From positions 1 to 33,689 of the forward strand of contig JAETOE010000038.1 in assembly GCA_021771815.1 (NCBI GenBank): DNA of 33,689 nt, given 5' to 3'. Each line of letters starts with the position of its first letter. Positions within the stretch are counted from its first letter, which is position 1. Source of the stretch: Roseburia hominis. Its GTDB lineage: Bacteria; Bacillota; Clostridia; Lachnospirales; Lachnospiraceae. Below the pieces are notes generated by a model that was not told the DNA's origin, searched no databases, and was given only the letters and a program-made list of their open reading frames with translations. The translations under genes were made by a program, and so were the position numbers. Positions 17,179-26,247 of the stretch are shown one piece after another.

Positions 17179-17207
17179 TTGAAACAAAACATAAGTGCTG
17201 ATAAAGT
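17179..17207 (+). promoter_or_regulatory. Promoter of nagB-nagA
   Basis: TTGAAA (17179-17184) and TAAAGT (17202-17207) are separated by 17 bases, divergent from the lspA-like promoter. The leader to nagB would be about 30 bases and contains GGGAGG. No operator for a NagR-type repressor was recognised. Confidence 0.45.
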
Positions 17208-17243
17208 GAAAACATAAGAAAGAAATACAGGGAGGTTTGTGAT

Positions 17244-17978
17244 ATGAATATTATCAGAGCAAAAGATTATCAGGACATGAGCAGGAAAGCGGCAAACATT
17301 ATTTCGGCGCAGATCATTATGAAGCCGGACTGCGTGCTCGGACTTGCGACAGGCTCTACGCCGATCGGTACTTACAAGCAGCTTATTGACTGGTACAATA
17401 AGGGCGACTTGGATTTCTCGAAGGTATCGACGGTAAATCTCGACGAGTACCGCGGACTGAAGCATACCGATTCGCAGAGCTACTACTATTTCATGCATGA
17501 GAATCTGTTCTCGCATGTGAATATCCGAAAGGAAGCTACCTTCGTTCCGGACGGAACGAATCCGGACGCCGGGGCAGCATGCGCTGAGCATGAGAGTGTG
17601 ATACGCGAGCTTGGCGGAATTGATTTGCAGCTTCTGGGACTTGGAAACAACGGTCACATCGGTTTTAACGAGCCGGGTGCAGCGTTTGAGAAAGAGACGC
17701 ACTGCGTGGATCTGACGGAAAGCACAATCAAGGCGAACGCACGGTTTTTTGATTCGATCGAGGAGGTGCCGACACAGGCTTACACGATGGGAATCCGCAC
17801 GATTATGCAGGCGAAGAAGATTCTTGTTGTCGTAAACGGCGCTGGAAAAGCGGACATTGTAGCGCGGGCGTTCTGGGGTCCTGTGACACCGGAAGTTCCG
17901 GCATCGATTCTGCAGATGCATCCGGATGTCACGGTAGTCTGCGATGAGGAAGCGCTCTCGATGGCGCCGCAGCATTGA
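17244..17978 (+). CDS. nagB: Glucosamine-6-phosphate deaminase
   Basis: This 244-residue cytoplasmic enzyme converts glucosamine-6-phosphate to fructose-6-phosphate and ammonia. Characteristic segments are LGLATGSTPIGTYKQLI (phosphate loop), STVNLDEYRGL, and GLGNNGHIGFNEPG with the catalytic His and Glu. The Asn before GHIG replaces the Asp of the E. coli enzyme, as in other Gram-positive NagB proteins. It lacks the C-terminal allosteric extension of E. coli NagB, so simple kinetics are likely. GGGAGG precedes the ATG. nagA follows 35 bases downstream. Confidence 0.95.
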   Translation: MNIIRAKDYQDMSRKAANIISAQIIMKPDCVLGLATGSTPIGTYKQLIDWYNKGDLDFSKVSTVNLDEYRGLKHTDSQSYYYFMHENLFSHVNIRKEATFVPDGTNPDAGAACAEHESVIRELGGIDLQLLGLGNNGHIGFNEPGAAFEKETHCVDLTESTIKANARFFDSIEEVPTQAYTMGIRTIMQAKKILVVVNGAGKADIVARAFWGPVTPEVPASILQMHPDVTVVCDEEALSMAPQH

Positions 17979-18012
17979 CGGAAAAGGAAAGCATGGAGAT
18001 AGGAGAATTGAC

Positions 18013-19218
18013 ATGACGATTAAGAATGCGCTTGTATTTACGTTGGATGAGGGATTTGTAAAAAAGGACGTTTTCATTGAGAACGGATATTTCACGGATA
18101 AGGAAGCTTGCGGGAATGCGGCAGACGCGTGTGCCGGGGAGCCGGTGATCGACGCGGCGGGAGATTATCTGATCCCGGGACTTGTGGACATCCATTTCCA
18201 CGGCTGTGCAGGCTATGATTTCTCGGACGGAACAAAAGAGGCGCTTGCGGCAATCGGGGCATATGAACTGAAGAACGGAATCACTTCGATCTGTCCGGCG
18301 TCGATGACGCTTCCTGAGGAGACGCTTGCGGCAGTCTGTGAGAATGCGTATGCATATGCGGAGGATTTCAAAAAGGAACACACAGACGCATCATACGCTG
18401 GCGACAGCCCGGAAAAAAGAAAAACAGGAGCAAGGCTCTGCGGCATCCATCTGGAAGGACCGTTTATTTCCATGGAGAAAAAGGGCGCGCAGAACCCGGC
18501 GTATATCAGGAAACCGGATGCCGCGATGTTCGCGCGTCTCCAGAAAGCGGCGAACGGTCTGGTACGCCTTATCACGATCGCACCGGAGACGGAGGGAGCG
18601 GAGGCGTTCATACGGGAGCTTTCCGGTCAGGTCCATATTTCGATTGGACATACCTGTTGCGACTATGACACGGCGCGGGCGGCGTTTTCGCTTGGTGCGG
18701 ATCATGTGACGCATTTTTATAATGCCATGCCGCCATTTTCTCATCGTGCGCCGGGGGTATTCGGTGCGGCGTTTGACGCAAAGCATGTGATGCCGGAGTT
18801 GATCTGCGACGGCATTCATATCGATCCGTCGGCAGTGCGCGTCGTATTCTCGCTCTTCGGAAAAGAGCGGATGATTTTAATCAGCGACAGCATGATGGCG
18901 ACGGGCATGGAGGACGGCACATATGCGCTCGGCGGACTTCCGGTCACCGTACATGGAAATCTGGCGACCTTAGAGGACGGTACGATCGCCGGTTCCGCGA
19001 CGAACCTCATGGACTGCATGCGCACGGCGGTGTCTATGGGAATACCGCTTGAGACGGCGGTGCGCTGTGCATCCTACAATCCGGCGAAGGCGATCGGAAC
19101 AGACGATGTGTGCGGAAGCATCGGAGCGGGAAAATACGGAGACTGCGTACTTCTTTCGAAAGAGGATTTGTCCACGAGAGCGGTCATTCTCGGCGGAGAG
19201 GTCGTGGAGCGCGCGTAG
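18013..19218 (+). CDS. nagA: N-acetylglucosamine-6-phosphate deacetylase
   Basis: This 401-residue amidohydrolase removes acetate from GlcNAc-6-phosphate to feed NagB. Motifs are PGLVDIHFHGCAGYDFSDG (metal site), GIHLEGPFI, GHTCCDYDTARAAF, HVTHFYNAMPPFSHRAPG and LISDSMMATGM with the catalytic Asp. The ATG at 18013 is chosen because AGGAG lies seven bases ahead and MTIKNALVFTLD is a normal N-terminus; an open frame extends upstream into nagB but has no better start. A strong terminator follows. The pair could drain GlcNAc-6-P from wall recycling or from the glycan pathways on either side. Confidence 0.95.
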   Translation: MTIKNALVFTLDEGFVKKDVFIENGYFTDKEACGNAADACAGEPVIDAAGDYLIPGLVDIHFHGCAGYDFSDGTKEALAAIGAYELKNGITSICPASMTLPEETLAAVCENAYAYAEDFKKEHTDASYAGDSPEKRKTGARLCGIHLEGPFISMEKKGAQNPAYIRKPDAAMFARLQKAANGLVRLITIAPETEGAEAFIRELSGQVHISIGHTCCDYDTARAAFSLGADHVTHFYNAMPPFSHRAPGVFGAAFDAKHVMPELICDGIHIDPSAVRVVFSLFGKERMILISDSMMATGMEDGTYALGGLPVTVHGNLATLEDGTIAGSATNLMDCMRTAVSMGIPLETAVRCASYNPAKAIGTDDVCGSIGAGKYGDCVLLSKEDLSTRAVILGGEVVERA

Positions 19219-19229
19219 ATAACAAAAAA

Positions 19230-19267
19230 GGCAGCCGGTCAGGAAACTTCCTGACGGCTGCCTTTTT
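19230..19267. terminator. Bidirectional terminator between nagA and GH2 gene
   Basis: GGCAGCCGGTCAGGA at 19230-19244 pairs with TCCTGACGGCTGCC at 19249-19262 with a one-base bulge. A T run follows on the plus strand and an A run precedes it, so it can serve both convergent genes. Confidence 0.9.
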
Positions 19268-19279
19268 GTCGCTTATTGT

Positions 19280-21097
19280 CTATTTGTATTCAAAATTCGG
19301 GATCGCTTCCCAACGATGGCGCATGACATGCGCCGAGAGCTTGGGCTTTCTGTCCCTCGTAAAGAGTCCCTTCTTGTTGCCGTCGGCGCGCATCGGTCCC
19401 TGAATCGTTCCGAAATCGGCGAAATTCCACATCTGTTCCCCGATGATAAAGGAGCGGGCGTCGAACGCTTTTCCGTAGGCGAGCAGGAAATCCGCCTGAT
19501 ATTCCTCCGAGAACATTTCCGGCACGGTAGCGTGCATGCCGGCAACGGTGTCGGCGCCGTATTCCGTGAACATCAGAGGCTTTCCGATTTCCTCCCAAAA
19601 ATCAAGCTCCATATTGAGCGCATACATTGCAGCGTCCAGATCGCCGGAGAGGTTGTACCAGCCGTAGTAGCGGTTTAAACATACGACGTCCATCGTGCGT
19701 GTGGTGATATCCCTCGTATAGTCGTTCTGGCAGCATACAAGAGTCACAGGACGGTTCTGCGGATCACACTGGTGCGCCAGTTCATAAAGCGGATGCCAGT
19801 AATTGTAGGCGGATTCCGGGAAATGTTCGGTGTCCGGCTCGTTTCCTAAGGACCACATGACGATGCACGGATGATTCTTGTCGCGGTCGATCATGTCGCG
19901 GAGGACGTCCTTATGGTGAGAATGAATGTCAAACGTCTGATATGGATCGACGGAGCCGCCCGCATTGATGCCGACCGCCGGGGTCTCATCGATGACGACG
20001 ATGCCTTCGCGGTCGCACAGATCGTATATTTCTTCGGCATAAGGATAGTGGCTTGTGCGGAAGGAATTTGCATGCAGCCAGTGGATCAGTCCCATGTCCT
20101 TTACATCAAGACACAGATCGAACCCTCTTCCGTGAACGAAGAAATCTTCGTGCTTGCCGAAGCCTTTGAAATAAAAAGGCTTTCCGTTAATCAGGAATTG
20201 TGCGCCGCGCACTTCTACGGTGCGGATGCCGAAGGTTTGCTCGTAGTAATCGCATCCGAAGGAAATACATGCCTTGTAGAGATAAGGCGTGCCCGGGTAT
20301 GGTTCCCAGAGCTTTGCATTGGCGATCGTGATAGTTCCTTTTGCCCCGCCTGCGGAAGCGACGACTTCACCCGAAGCGTCACGGATCTCTACCCGGATAC
20401 AAACGTCCCTGTCGTCCGCGGAAGCGGAGGTGAAGACTTCATAATCCAGCGTACCTGTCGTGCCGTCCGAAGCGATCCCCGGTATCAGTGTAATGTCCCG
20501 GATATAGGTCCGGGGCGTGGTGTAGATGCGCACCGGACGGTTGATTCCCGCATAGTTGAAGAAGTCGAAGTTCGGCAGATTGATCGCTTCCTGATAGTCC
20601 TTGCCAGCTTCTACACTTGGAATCCCGGCGTTGTCGGAGCCGAAAAAGGCGGTTCCCTTTTCATTGCCGACCGGAAGCGTGGAACGGTTGACGCGGTTGT
20701 CGACTAAGACGGTGAGAATCCCTGTCTCCCCGGCGGCAAGATACGGCGCAAGCTCAATTTCGAACGGCAGATAACCGCCCTTGTGCGAGCCGATTTCATT
20801 GCCGTTCAGATAGATCACGGCGCTGTTTGCGACAGCGTCGAAGCGGAGCACACTGCGTTCGCCGGAAAAAATCGCGGGAAGCGTGACCTCGCGCTGATAG
20901 ACGGAAAGACCGGCAAATCTGCGGTAGGCAGGGTCTTCCTTCTGGTCGTTATAGGACGCGGGAACCGCGATCCATTCAAAATCATCCTCCAAAATCATTC
21001 CGGGTGTGAAATCCGACTCCTGCCCCAGAAGACGGAACTTCCAGAGATCGTTCAAACAGATGATATTTCTTGCTTTGTTGGTCTGTGGATAAAGCAT
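19280..21097 (-). CDS. uidA: Beta-glucuronidase, GH2
   Basis: This 605-residue cytoplasmic GH2 enzyme would remove non-reducing beta-D-glucuronic acid. The three-domain layout is visible: jelly-roll (VYQREVTLP, DNRVNRSTLPVGN), immunoglobulin-like domain, and TIM barrel. WSLGNEPDTEHF carries acid/base E420 and FTEYGAD carries nucleophile E512, close to E413 and E504 of E. coli UidA. The NxK motif that binds the glucuronate carboxylate is present in DGNKKGLFTRDRKPK, which separates it from galactosidases. The loop between barrel strands that forms Loop 1 in E. coli is shorter here (INAGGSVDPYQTFDIHSHH). AGGAGG precedes the ATG at 21097; the open frame continues upstream without support. No signal peptide. 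It is divergent from the GH88 gene and probably part of the same pathway. Confidence 0.94.
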   Translation of the reverse strand: MLYPQTNKARNIICLNDLWKFRLLGQESDFTPGMILEDDFEWIAVPASYNDQKEDPAYRRFAGLSVYQREVTLPAIFSGERSVLRFDAVANSAVIYLNGNEIGSHKGGYLPFEIELAPYLAAGETGILTVLVDNRVNRSTLPVGNEKGTAFFGSDNAGIPSVEAGKDYQEAINLPNFDFFNYAGINRPVRIYTTPRTYIRDITLIPGIASDGTTGTLDYEVFTSASADDRDVCIRVEIRDASGEVVASAGGAKGTITIANAKLWEPYPGTPYLYKACISFGCDYYEQTFGIRTVEVRGAQFLINGKPFYFKGFGKHEDFFVHGRGFDLCLDVKDMGLIHWLHANSFRTSHYPYAEEIYDLCDREGIVVIDETPAVGINAGGSVDPYQTFDIHSHHKDVLRDMIDRDKNHPCIVMWSLGNEPDTEHFPESAYNYWHPLYELAHQCDPQNRPVTLVCCQNDYTRDITTRTMDVVCLNRYYGWYNLSGDLDAAMYALNMELDFWEEIGKPLMFTEYGADTVAGMHATVPEMFSEEYQADFLLAYGKAFDARSFIIGEQMWNFADFGTIQGPMRADGNKKGLFTRDRKPKLSAHVMRHRWEAIPNFEYK

Positions 21098-21157
21098 GGG
21101 AAATCCTCCTCTTCTTTTGATGCGTGGTTCACGGCGCATCTGTGATGAATCTATCCT

Positions 21158-21187
21158 AGCATAAGAGCGGGACCACTGCCATGTCAT
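21158..21187 (-). promoter_or_regulatory. Candidate promoter of beta-glucuronidase gene
   Basis: On the minus strand ATGACA (21187-21182) and TATGCT (21163-21158) are separated by 18 bases, about 60 bases ahead of the start codon. The plus-strand promoter for the GH88 gene in this 246-base gap could not be placed. Confidence 0.35.
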
Positions 21188-21343
21188 TTTTCCGCTGAAA
21201 CCTATCAATTTTTTTAAAGTTTTCGAACAGATATGAAAAATATATGAAATGTGCAAGATTGTACATTTTCCTTTTTTCGGGAGCGGGATAGAATGAAGGT
21301 GTCTATGAAAGATATTTCGTATTTTGAGGGAGGGAAAATTTCT

Positions 21344-22573
21344 ATGGAAGAAAAAAAGGATAAGTTTGCCGGATATCCGGAAATTTCAAATGAGGAGATC
21401 GATGCGGCGCTTCGTTTCTCCTGCGGGCAGACGGAGCGCAATCTGCCGCAGTTTACCGAGCGCTTTCAAAACGCATACAGCGTGAATAATTTCTATGAGC
21501 CGATTGATAATACAGACTGGACGAACGGTTTCTGGACGGGGGAAATCTGGCTTTCCTACGAGTATTGCATGGATATGGCAGAGAAGAAGGGGGCGGACGG
21601 GAAGGAAGCGCGCTTAAAGCGGGCGGAAGCGTTCAAAGCGGCGGCGTCGGTTCAGGTGGAATCATTCTACAACCGTATTAAAAATAAAATCGAGGTCGAC
21701 CATCACGACATGGGATTTCTCTATACGCCGTCGTGTGTGGCGGCTTATAAGCTGACAGGGAATAAAAAGGCGAGGGAGGCTGCCCTTCTGGCAGCGGATC
21801 AGCTCATCACACGTTATCATCCCGTCGGCGAATTTATTCAGGCGTGGGGACCGATGGATGCCCCGGAAAATTACCGTCTGATTATCGACTGCCTGCTGAA
21901 CCTTCCGCTTCTCTACTGGGCGACAGAGGAGACGGGAGACGGAAAATACCGCGAGATTGCGGAGCGGCATATTCATACGGCGGTGGCAAATGTGATACGG
22001 GAAGATGACTCCACCTGGCATACCTTTTTCTTCGATATGAAGACCGGAGCGCCGGATCACGGGGCGACCTGTCAGGGTTACCGCGACGGCTCGGCATGGG
22101 CGAGAGGACAGGCGTGGGGCGTCTATGGTATGGCGTGCGCTTACCGCTACACGGGGCGCGAGGATTATATTGAGAAATTCCGTCGTGTTACGGAGTATTA
22201 TCTGAACCACCTGCCGAAGGATCTGATTCCGTACTGGGATCTTGAGTTTACCGACGGAGACGAGCAGCCGAGGGATTCGTCCTCCGCGGCAATTGCAGCG
22301 TGCGGACTGCTTGAGATGAGCAAATATTTAAAAGAGGAGGAAGCGGCTTACTATGCGGGGCTTGCAAGGAAGATGGTAAAGGCTCTTTACGATCGCTATG
22401 CAGTGCGGGATGCGGCAGAATCTAACGGTCTTGTGCTGCACGCGACGTATTCCAACCATTCGCCTTACAATACCTGCAACCACTACGGCGTTGACGAGTG
22501 CAACATCTGGGGCGATTATTTTTATATGGAAGCGCTGACGCGGCTTCGCAAGGAATGGAACCAGTACTGGTAA
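21344..22573 (+). CDS. Unsaturated glucuronyl hydrolase, GH88 family
   Basis: This 409-residue enzyme would remove the delta-4,5-unsaturated uronic acid that a polysaccharide lyase leaves on the non-reducing end. The alpha/alpha-barrel shows WTNGFWTGEIWLSYE near the N-terminus, DHHDMGFLY with D122, and RLIIDCLLNLPLLYW with D182, matching the two catalytic aspartates of GH88 (D88 and D149 in the Bacillus enzyme). GQAWGVYGMA and the C-terminal ECNIWGDYFYMEAL complete the family pattern. The ATG at 21344 has GGGAGGG about eight bases ahead; an in-frame ATG at 21293 is a less likely start. No signal peptide, so cytoplasmic. It precedes the heparinase-like lyase gene by 69 bases. GH105 is a less likely alternative. 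Confidence 0.9.
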   Translation: MEEKKDKFAGYPEISNEEIDAALRFSCGQTERNLPQFTERFQNAYSVNNFYEPIDNTDWTNGFWTGEIWLSYEYCMDMAEKKGADGKEARLKRAEAFKAAASVQVESFYNRIKNKIEVDHHDMGFLYTPSCVAAYKLTGNKKAREAALLAADQLITRYHPVGEFIQAWGPMDAPENYRLIIDCLLNLPLLYWATEETGDGKYREIAERHIHTAVANVIREDDSTWHTFFFDMKTGAPDHGATCQGYRDGSAWARGQAWGVYGMACAYRYTGREDYIEKFRRVTEYYLNHLPKDLIPYWDLEFTDGDEQPRDSSSAAIAACGLLEMSKYLKEEEAAYYAGLARKMVKALYDRYAVRDAAESNGLVLHATYSNHSPYNTCNHYGVDECNIWGDYFYMEALTRLRKEWNQYW

Positions 22574-22642
22574 GAGACGTGGGCGCGTAAGCGGCGCCGA
22601 AACGGTATCGGCGGAGGCGAAAAGTGCATGGGAGGAAGAAGC

Positions 22643-24649
22643 ATGACAAAACAGGAATTTATACAGCGGGGATATGAGTGGCATTTTCCGGATGATGCAA
22701 AGGCGGTCGCGGAATATTGCTGGGAAAATTATGAAAAAGAGGCGAAAGAAGTGATTGCCTATGCCGACAAATTCTGTCAGCATGAATTTCTTTTCAATAC
22801 GGAACACGATCTGGAGCAGCTTGACGATCCGGTGTGCTACGGCGAGAAAATCCAGTGGGACTACAATCCCGGCGGCGACCCGGAATATGTCTGGCAGTTC
22901 AACCGTCACAGATATTTTATTGCGCTGGGGCAGGCGTATCAGCTCACCGGGGATGAGAAATATGCAAAGTGTTATGCAGATATGCTAAAGGATTGGATTC
23001 TCACAAATCCGCTGACGGAGGAGAATAAAAAAACGACCTGGCGCATCCTGGAAGCGGGATTCCGCGGGGAGTACTGGACGAAAGCTTTTTATTATTTTAA
23101 GGACAGCCCTGCGGTCACGGATGAGCTTGTGACGCTGTTTGAGGAATGCCTGCATGTGCACGCGCGCTATCTGATTTCCATGCACTCGCCGTACCGCCTG
23201 ATCAGCAACTGGGGCGTGATCGAGAATCATGGGCTTTTTGAGATTGCGCTGACACTGCCAAAGAGCGAGACGACAAAGGAATATGTTAGCGTAGCCGTTG
23301 ACCATCTGGAAAAACTGGCGCGCATGGCGGTGATGCCGGACGGCGTGGAGTGGGAACAGTCGCCGATGTACCACAATGAGGTGCTTAAATGCTATCTGGA
23401 TGTGGTCTGTCTTGCAGAGAAGAACGGTATGGAATTGCCGGAAACGATAAAGGACTGCGTGAAGCGTATGTCATATGCAAATCTCATCTGGCAGAAGCCC
23501 GACCATCACGAGTTCATGATGGGTGACAGTGATGACTTTGATATCAGCCCCGCGTTATGCCGTGCGGCATATTGGCTGGCGGACGGCGTTCTAAAGCATG
23601 GGGCGTATGACAAGCCGGATTTCGAGTCGGCGTGGGAACTTGGCGCAGAGGGAATACGTGCGTTTGAAATGCTTCCGGTATGCGAGCCGGAATTTACTTC
23701 GGCGGCACTTGCCGATACCGGAAATTACTATTTCCGTTCCGACTGGGGCAGGAACGCGAATCTGATGCATCTGCACTGCGGCACGATCGGAGCGGGACAC
23801 GGTCATTCCGATCAGCTCCACATTGACCTTGTGGCAAACGGCGAGGATGTCCTGATGGACGGCGGCAGATATACCTATGTTTTCGGGGAAAAGCGCTGTG
23901 AATACAAGGATCCTACGATGCACAACACGATCACGGTAGACGGAAAGCTGTTTACGGTCTGCAAGGATTCATGGGAGTGCAGCAGGCTGTCCGCCCCGGT
24001 CAAGCAGCAGTTCGTGACAAAAGAGCGCTTCGAGTTCGTGCAGGCGGGGCATCTGGGCTATCTGCCGGAGGGTGTCTTCGTGAACCGCAAAATTGTCTAT
24101 CTGCGCCCGGATGTCTATATTGTGATGGACGAGTGTTATGCAACGGGCAGACATACCTATGAAAGTTATTTTCATTTTAACAATGAGGGGAGTGTGACGC
24201 TTGACGGTTCTGCGGTGCATTATGACGGGAAAAGTGCCGATGCGGCGCTTACCTTCTTAAGTGGAGTGGAACTGTCTAAAAAGACGACGCATCTGTCGAG
24301 ACGCTACAATCATGAGGAAGAAAATGAGACAGTGACCGCGGTATGGGGTGGCGAGGGTTTTACGTCATGCCTGATCGTCATCCACGCGGGAGCCAGGGGG
24401 GAGCTTCCCACACTGCACTGTGAGAAAATCCCGGTATCTTCCGCCCTAAAAGGGACGGTCTATCCCGATGCGATGGCAGAAGCGGTCAAGCTTACGCTGG
24501 ATCAAAAAGAATATGTGGTGATCTTCTGCCATCAGGAAGTCAATTCGCCGACAGACCTTGTGGAAGCTGACGGATGTCTTGGCTTTGGAAATGTGATTGT
24601 CTTTGACAAGGAAGAGACGACGGAGGTCGGTCATACGCTTCACTGGTAG
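22643..24649 (+). CDS. Heparinase II/III-like polysaccharide lyase
   Basis: This 668-residue protein has the alpha-toroid plus antiparallel beta-sandwich layout of heparinase II/III-type lyases. Likely catalytic positions are N195-H196 in SNWGVIENHGLF, Y243 in WEQSPMYHNE and H386 in GAGHGHSDQLHIDL, followed by the typical DGGRYTY. These lyases cut glycosidic bonds next to uronic acids by beta-elimination. No signal peptide is present, so it would work inside the cell on imported oligosaccharides. The ATG at 22643 has GGAGGA about six bases ahead; the in-frame ATG at 22628 would put that site inside the gene. The GH88 gene upstream would process its product. The substrate may be a glycosaminoglycan such as heparosan or hyaluronan, or another glucuronoglycan; the polysaccharide lyase family number cannot be fixed by eye. 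Confidence 0.87.
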   Translation: MTKQEFIQRGYEWHFPDDAKAVAEYCWENYEKEAKEVIAYADKFCQHEFLFNTEHDLEQLDDPVCYGEKIQWDYNPGGDPEYVWQFNRHRYFIALGQAYQLTGDEKYAKCYADMLKDWILTNPLTEENKKTTWRILEAGFRGEYWTKAFYYFKDSPAVTDELVTLFEECLHVHARYLISMHSPYRLISNWGVIENHGLFEIALTLPKSETTKEYVSVAVDHLEKLARMAVMPDGVEWEQSPMYHNEVLKCYLDVVCLAEKNGMELPETIKDCVKRMSYANLIWQKPDHHEFMMGDSDDFDISPALCRAAYWLADGVLKHGAYDKPDFESAWELGAEGIRAFEMLPVCEPEFTSAALADTGNYYFRSDWGRNANLMHLHCGTIGAGHGHSDQLHIDLVANGEDVLMDGGRYTYVFGEKRCEYKDPTMHNTITVDGKLFTVCKDSWECSRLSAPVKQQFVTKERFEFVQAGHLGYLPEGVFVNRKIVYLRPDVYIVMDECYATGRHTYESYFHFNNEGSVTLDGSAVHYDGKSADAALTFLSGVELSKKTTHLSRRYNHEEENETVTAVWGGEGFTSCLIVIHAGARGELPTLHCEKIPVSSALKGTVYPDAMAEAVKLTLDQKEYVVIFCHQEVNSPTDLVEADGCLGFGNVIVFDKEETTEVGHTLHW

Positions 24650-24654
24650 GAGTT

Positions 24655-26247
24655 TTATTTTTGCATATACTCCGTAGGCGGCACGCCGACGACCTTCTTG
24701 AATACCTTGCTGAAGTAGAACGCACTGACAAAGCCCAGCATTTCCGCGACCTCGTAGACCTTATATTCCCCGCTGGCGAGCAGCTTGCGCGCCTCATCGA
24801 TCTTGCACTGCGTCACATAGTCGTTGTAGCCGATGTCGTTGTACTTCTTAAAGAGCTGGCTTAAGTAATTCGGGCTGATCGCAAAGACTGCAGCGACTTC
24901 GTTTAAGGAGAGGTGTTCCGTCACGTGCTCCTCGATGTAGTGCTTTACCTGCGAGACGATCGGCTTGCGGGATTCCTTCCTGCGTTCGCGGAAAATTTCG
25001 CACAGGCTGTCGCGGAAATAGGTCAGATAGTCGATGACCTGTTCTGTCGTTGTCATCTTATAGAGCGTGCGGTAATTGTCCGGTCTGTCCCGGAAAATAC
25101 TGGATACGATCTCTTCGCCGCCGGGAAGAAGCGAAATCGATAAATATAAGATATTGCTTGCACAGTCAAGCGCCTGCAGGTGATGCCCCGGGTGCGCGGC
25201 GAACAGGTCGATGATTTCGGTCAGCGTATCGAAAAGCTTATCCGCGTCGAATTCCTCATAGGCTTGTGCCAGATCATCCTTGAAAATGGCGAAATTGAAG
25301 GACTTTTTGTAGTCCTCCGTCTTCTGGCAGTCATCAAAAAATGCCGTCGGGCAGGAGACGGACACGTTGGAAAAGGCGTCGCGCGCATACTGATAAGAAT
25401 CCGTGATGGCGAGCGGATCGGTGACCCAGATGCCGACGCCCGCGTGCAGGGAAACATTGAAGTAATTATGCAGTTGACTTCCTACATCCGTGATTGCACT
25501 GTGCAGGCTTTCGCGGAAGGAATCGCCCGCATCATCGGCAAAACAGAAGATGAGCGCGAAATGATGAAGATCGAGCACCATGTCATAGCAGGACAGATAC
25601 TTGGAAAAAAGCTCTCTGCTCATTTGGAAGGAACTGTGAAACAGATTTATCTGCTTTTCATCGGAGAGCGGTTCTGTGCTGTCGTTTACGATCTCGCAGT
25701 AGCAGCAGACATAGCCTGCGGAAGAAAAATCGATCTTAAGCTCCCGGCACTGCAGCAGAAATTGTTCGCGGTTCTCGAAAAGATTGTGCAGCAGGCTGAT
25801 GAAGAACTTGTCGTGGTAGGAGTAGAGCGTCAGCCGCTCTTCGGGCACCTTTTTTGCGGATGACTTTTCAAGCCGTGGGAGGATGCGCTCGATCGAAGTG
25901 CGCAGGACATCCGGGGTCAGGTCAAGCTTTACCAGATAATCGGAGACGCGGCAGGTAAGCGCTTCCCTTGCCATCTCAAAATCCTCGTAGCTTGTCAAAA
26001 TGATGAAAGCGGGGGCCTGATCGCCGAAACGCTCGTTTACGGTACGGCAGAGCTCAAGCCCGGACATGATCGGCATTTTGATATCGGTAATCACGATGTC
26101 CGGCATATCATTTTCTATGAGGGAAAGCGCAGCCTGACCGTTGGAGGCAATTCCTGAGATCTCGATCTGCATGGATTCCCATGGAAGCATGGACTTGATT
26201 CCGACCTGTACAAGCGGTTCATCATCAACAATCAATAATTTATACAT
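24655..26247 (-). CDS. Response regulator, YesN/AraC type (system C)
   Basis: This 530-residue regulator begins MYKLLIVDDEPLVQVGIKSM and has phospho-acceptor D55 (IVITDIKMPIMSG) and the conserved Lys in DYLVKLD. A long central region of about 280 residues follows, as in YesN-type regulators. The C-terminus has an AraC double helix-turn-helix (LSLNEVAAVFAISPNYLSQL and YKVYEVAEMLGFVSAFYFSK). The ATG at 26247 is preferred because the AAGGAG lies ten bases ahead, against one base for the ATG at 26256. The gene overlaps the kinase gene by eight bases, so both are translated together. Its stop is only five bases from the stop of the convergent lyase gene. It likely activates system C and perhaps the lyase genes. 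Confidence 0.93.
   Translation of the reverse strand: MYKLLIVDDEPLVQVGIKSMLPWESMQIEISGIASNGQAALSLIENDMPDIVITDIKMPIMSGLELCRTVNERFGDQAPAFIILTSYEDFEMAREALTCRVSDYLVKLDLTPDVLRTSIERILPRLEKSSAKKVPEERLTLYSYHDKFFISLLHNLFENREQFLLQCRELKIDFSSAGYVCCYCEIVNDSTEPLSDEKQINLFHSSFQMSRELFSKYLSCYDMVLDLHHFALIFCFADDAGDSFRESLHSAITDVGSQLHNYFNVSLHAGVGIWVTDPLAITDSYQYARDAFSNVSVSCPTAFFDDCQKTEDYKKSFNFAIFKDDLAQAYEEFDADKLFDTLTEIIDLFAAHPGHHLQALDCASNILYLSISLLPGGEEIVSSIFRDRPDNYRTLYKMTTTEQVIDYLTYFRDSLCEIFRERRKESRKPIVSQVKHYIEEHVTEHLSLNEVAAVFAISPNYLSQLFKKYNDIGYNDYVTQCKIDEARKLLASGEYKVYEVAEMLGFVSAFYFSKVFKKVVGVPPTEYMQK

Noticed and set aside
17172-18095. Long minus-strand open frame opposite nagB (307 residues)
   Set aside because: It is rich in Arg, His and Cys and mirrors the codons of nagB, a well-recognised gene.
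19871-20707. Plus-strand open frame opposite the beta-glucuronidase gene (278 residues)
   Set aside because: Shadow frame: the minus strand carries both catalytic glutamates and all GH2 motifs.
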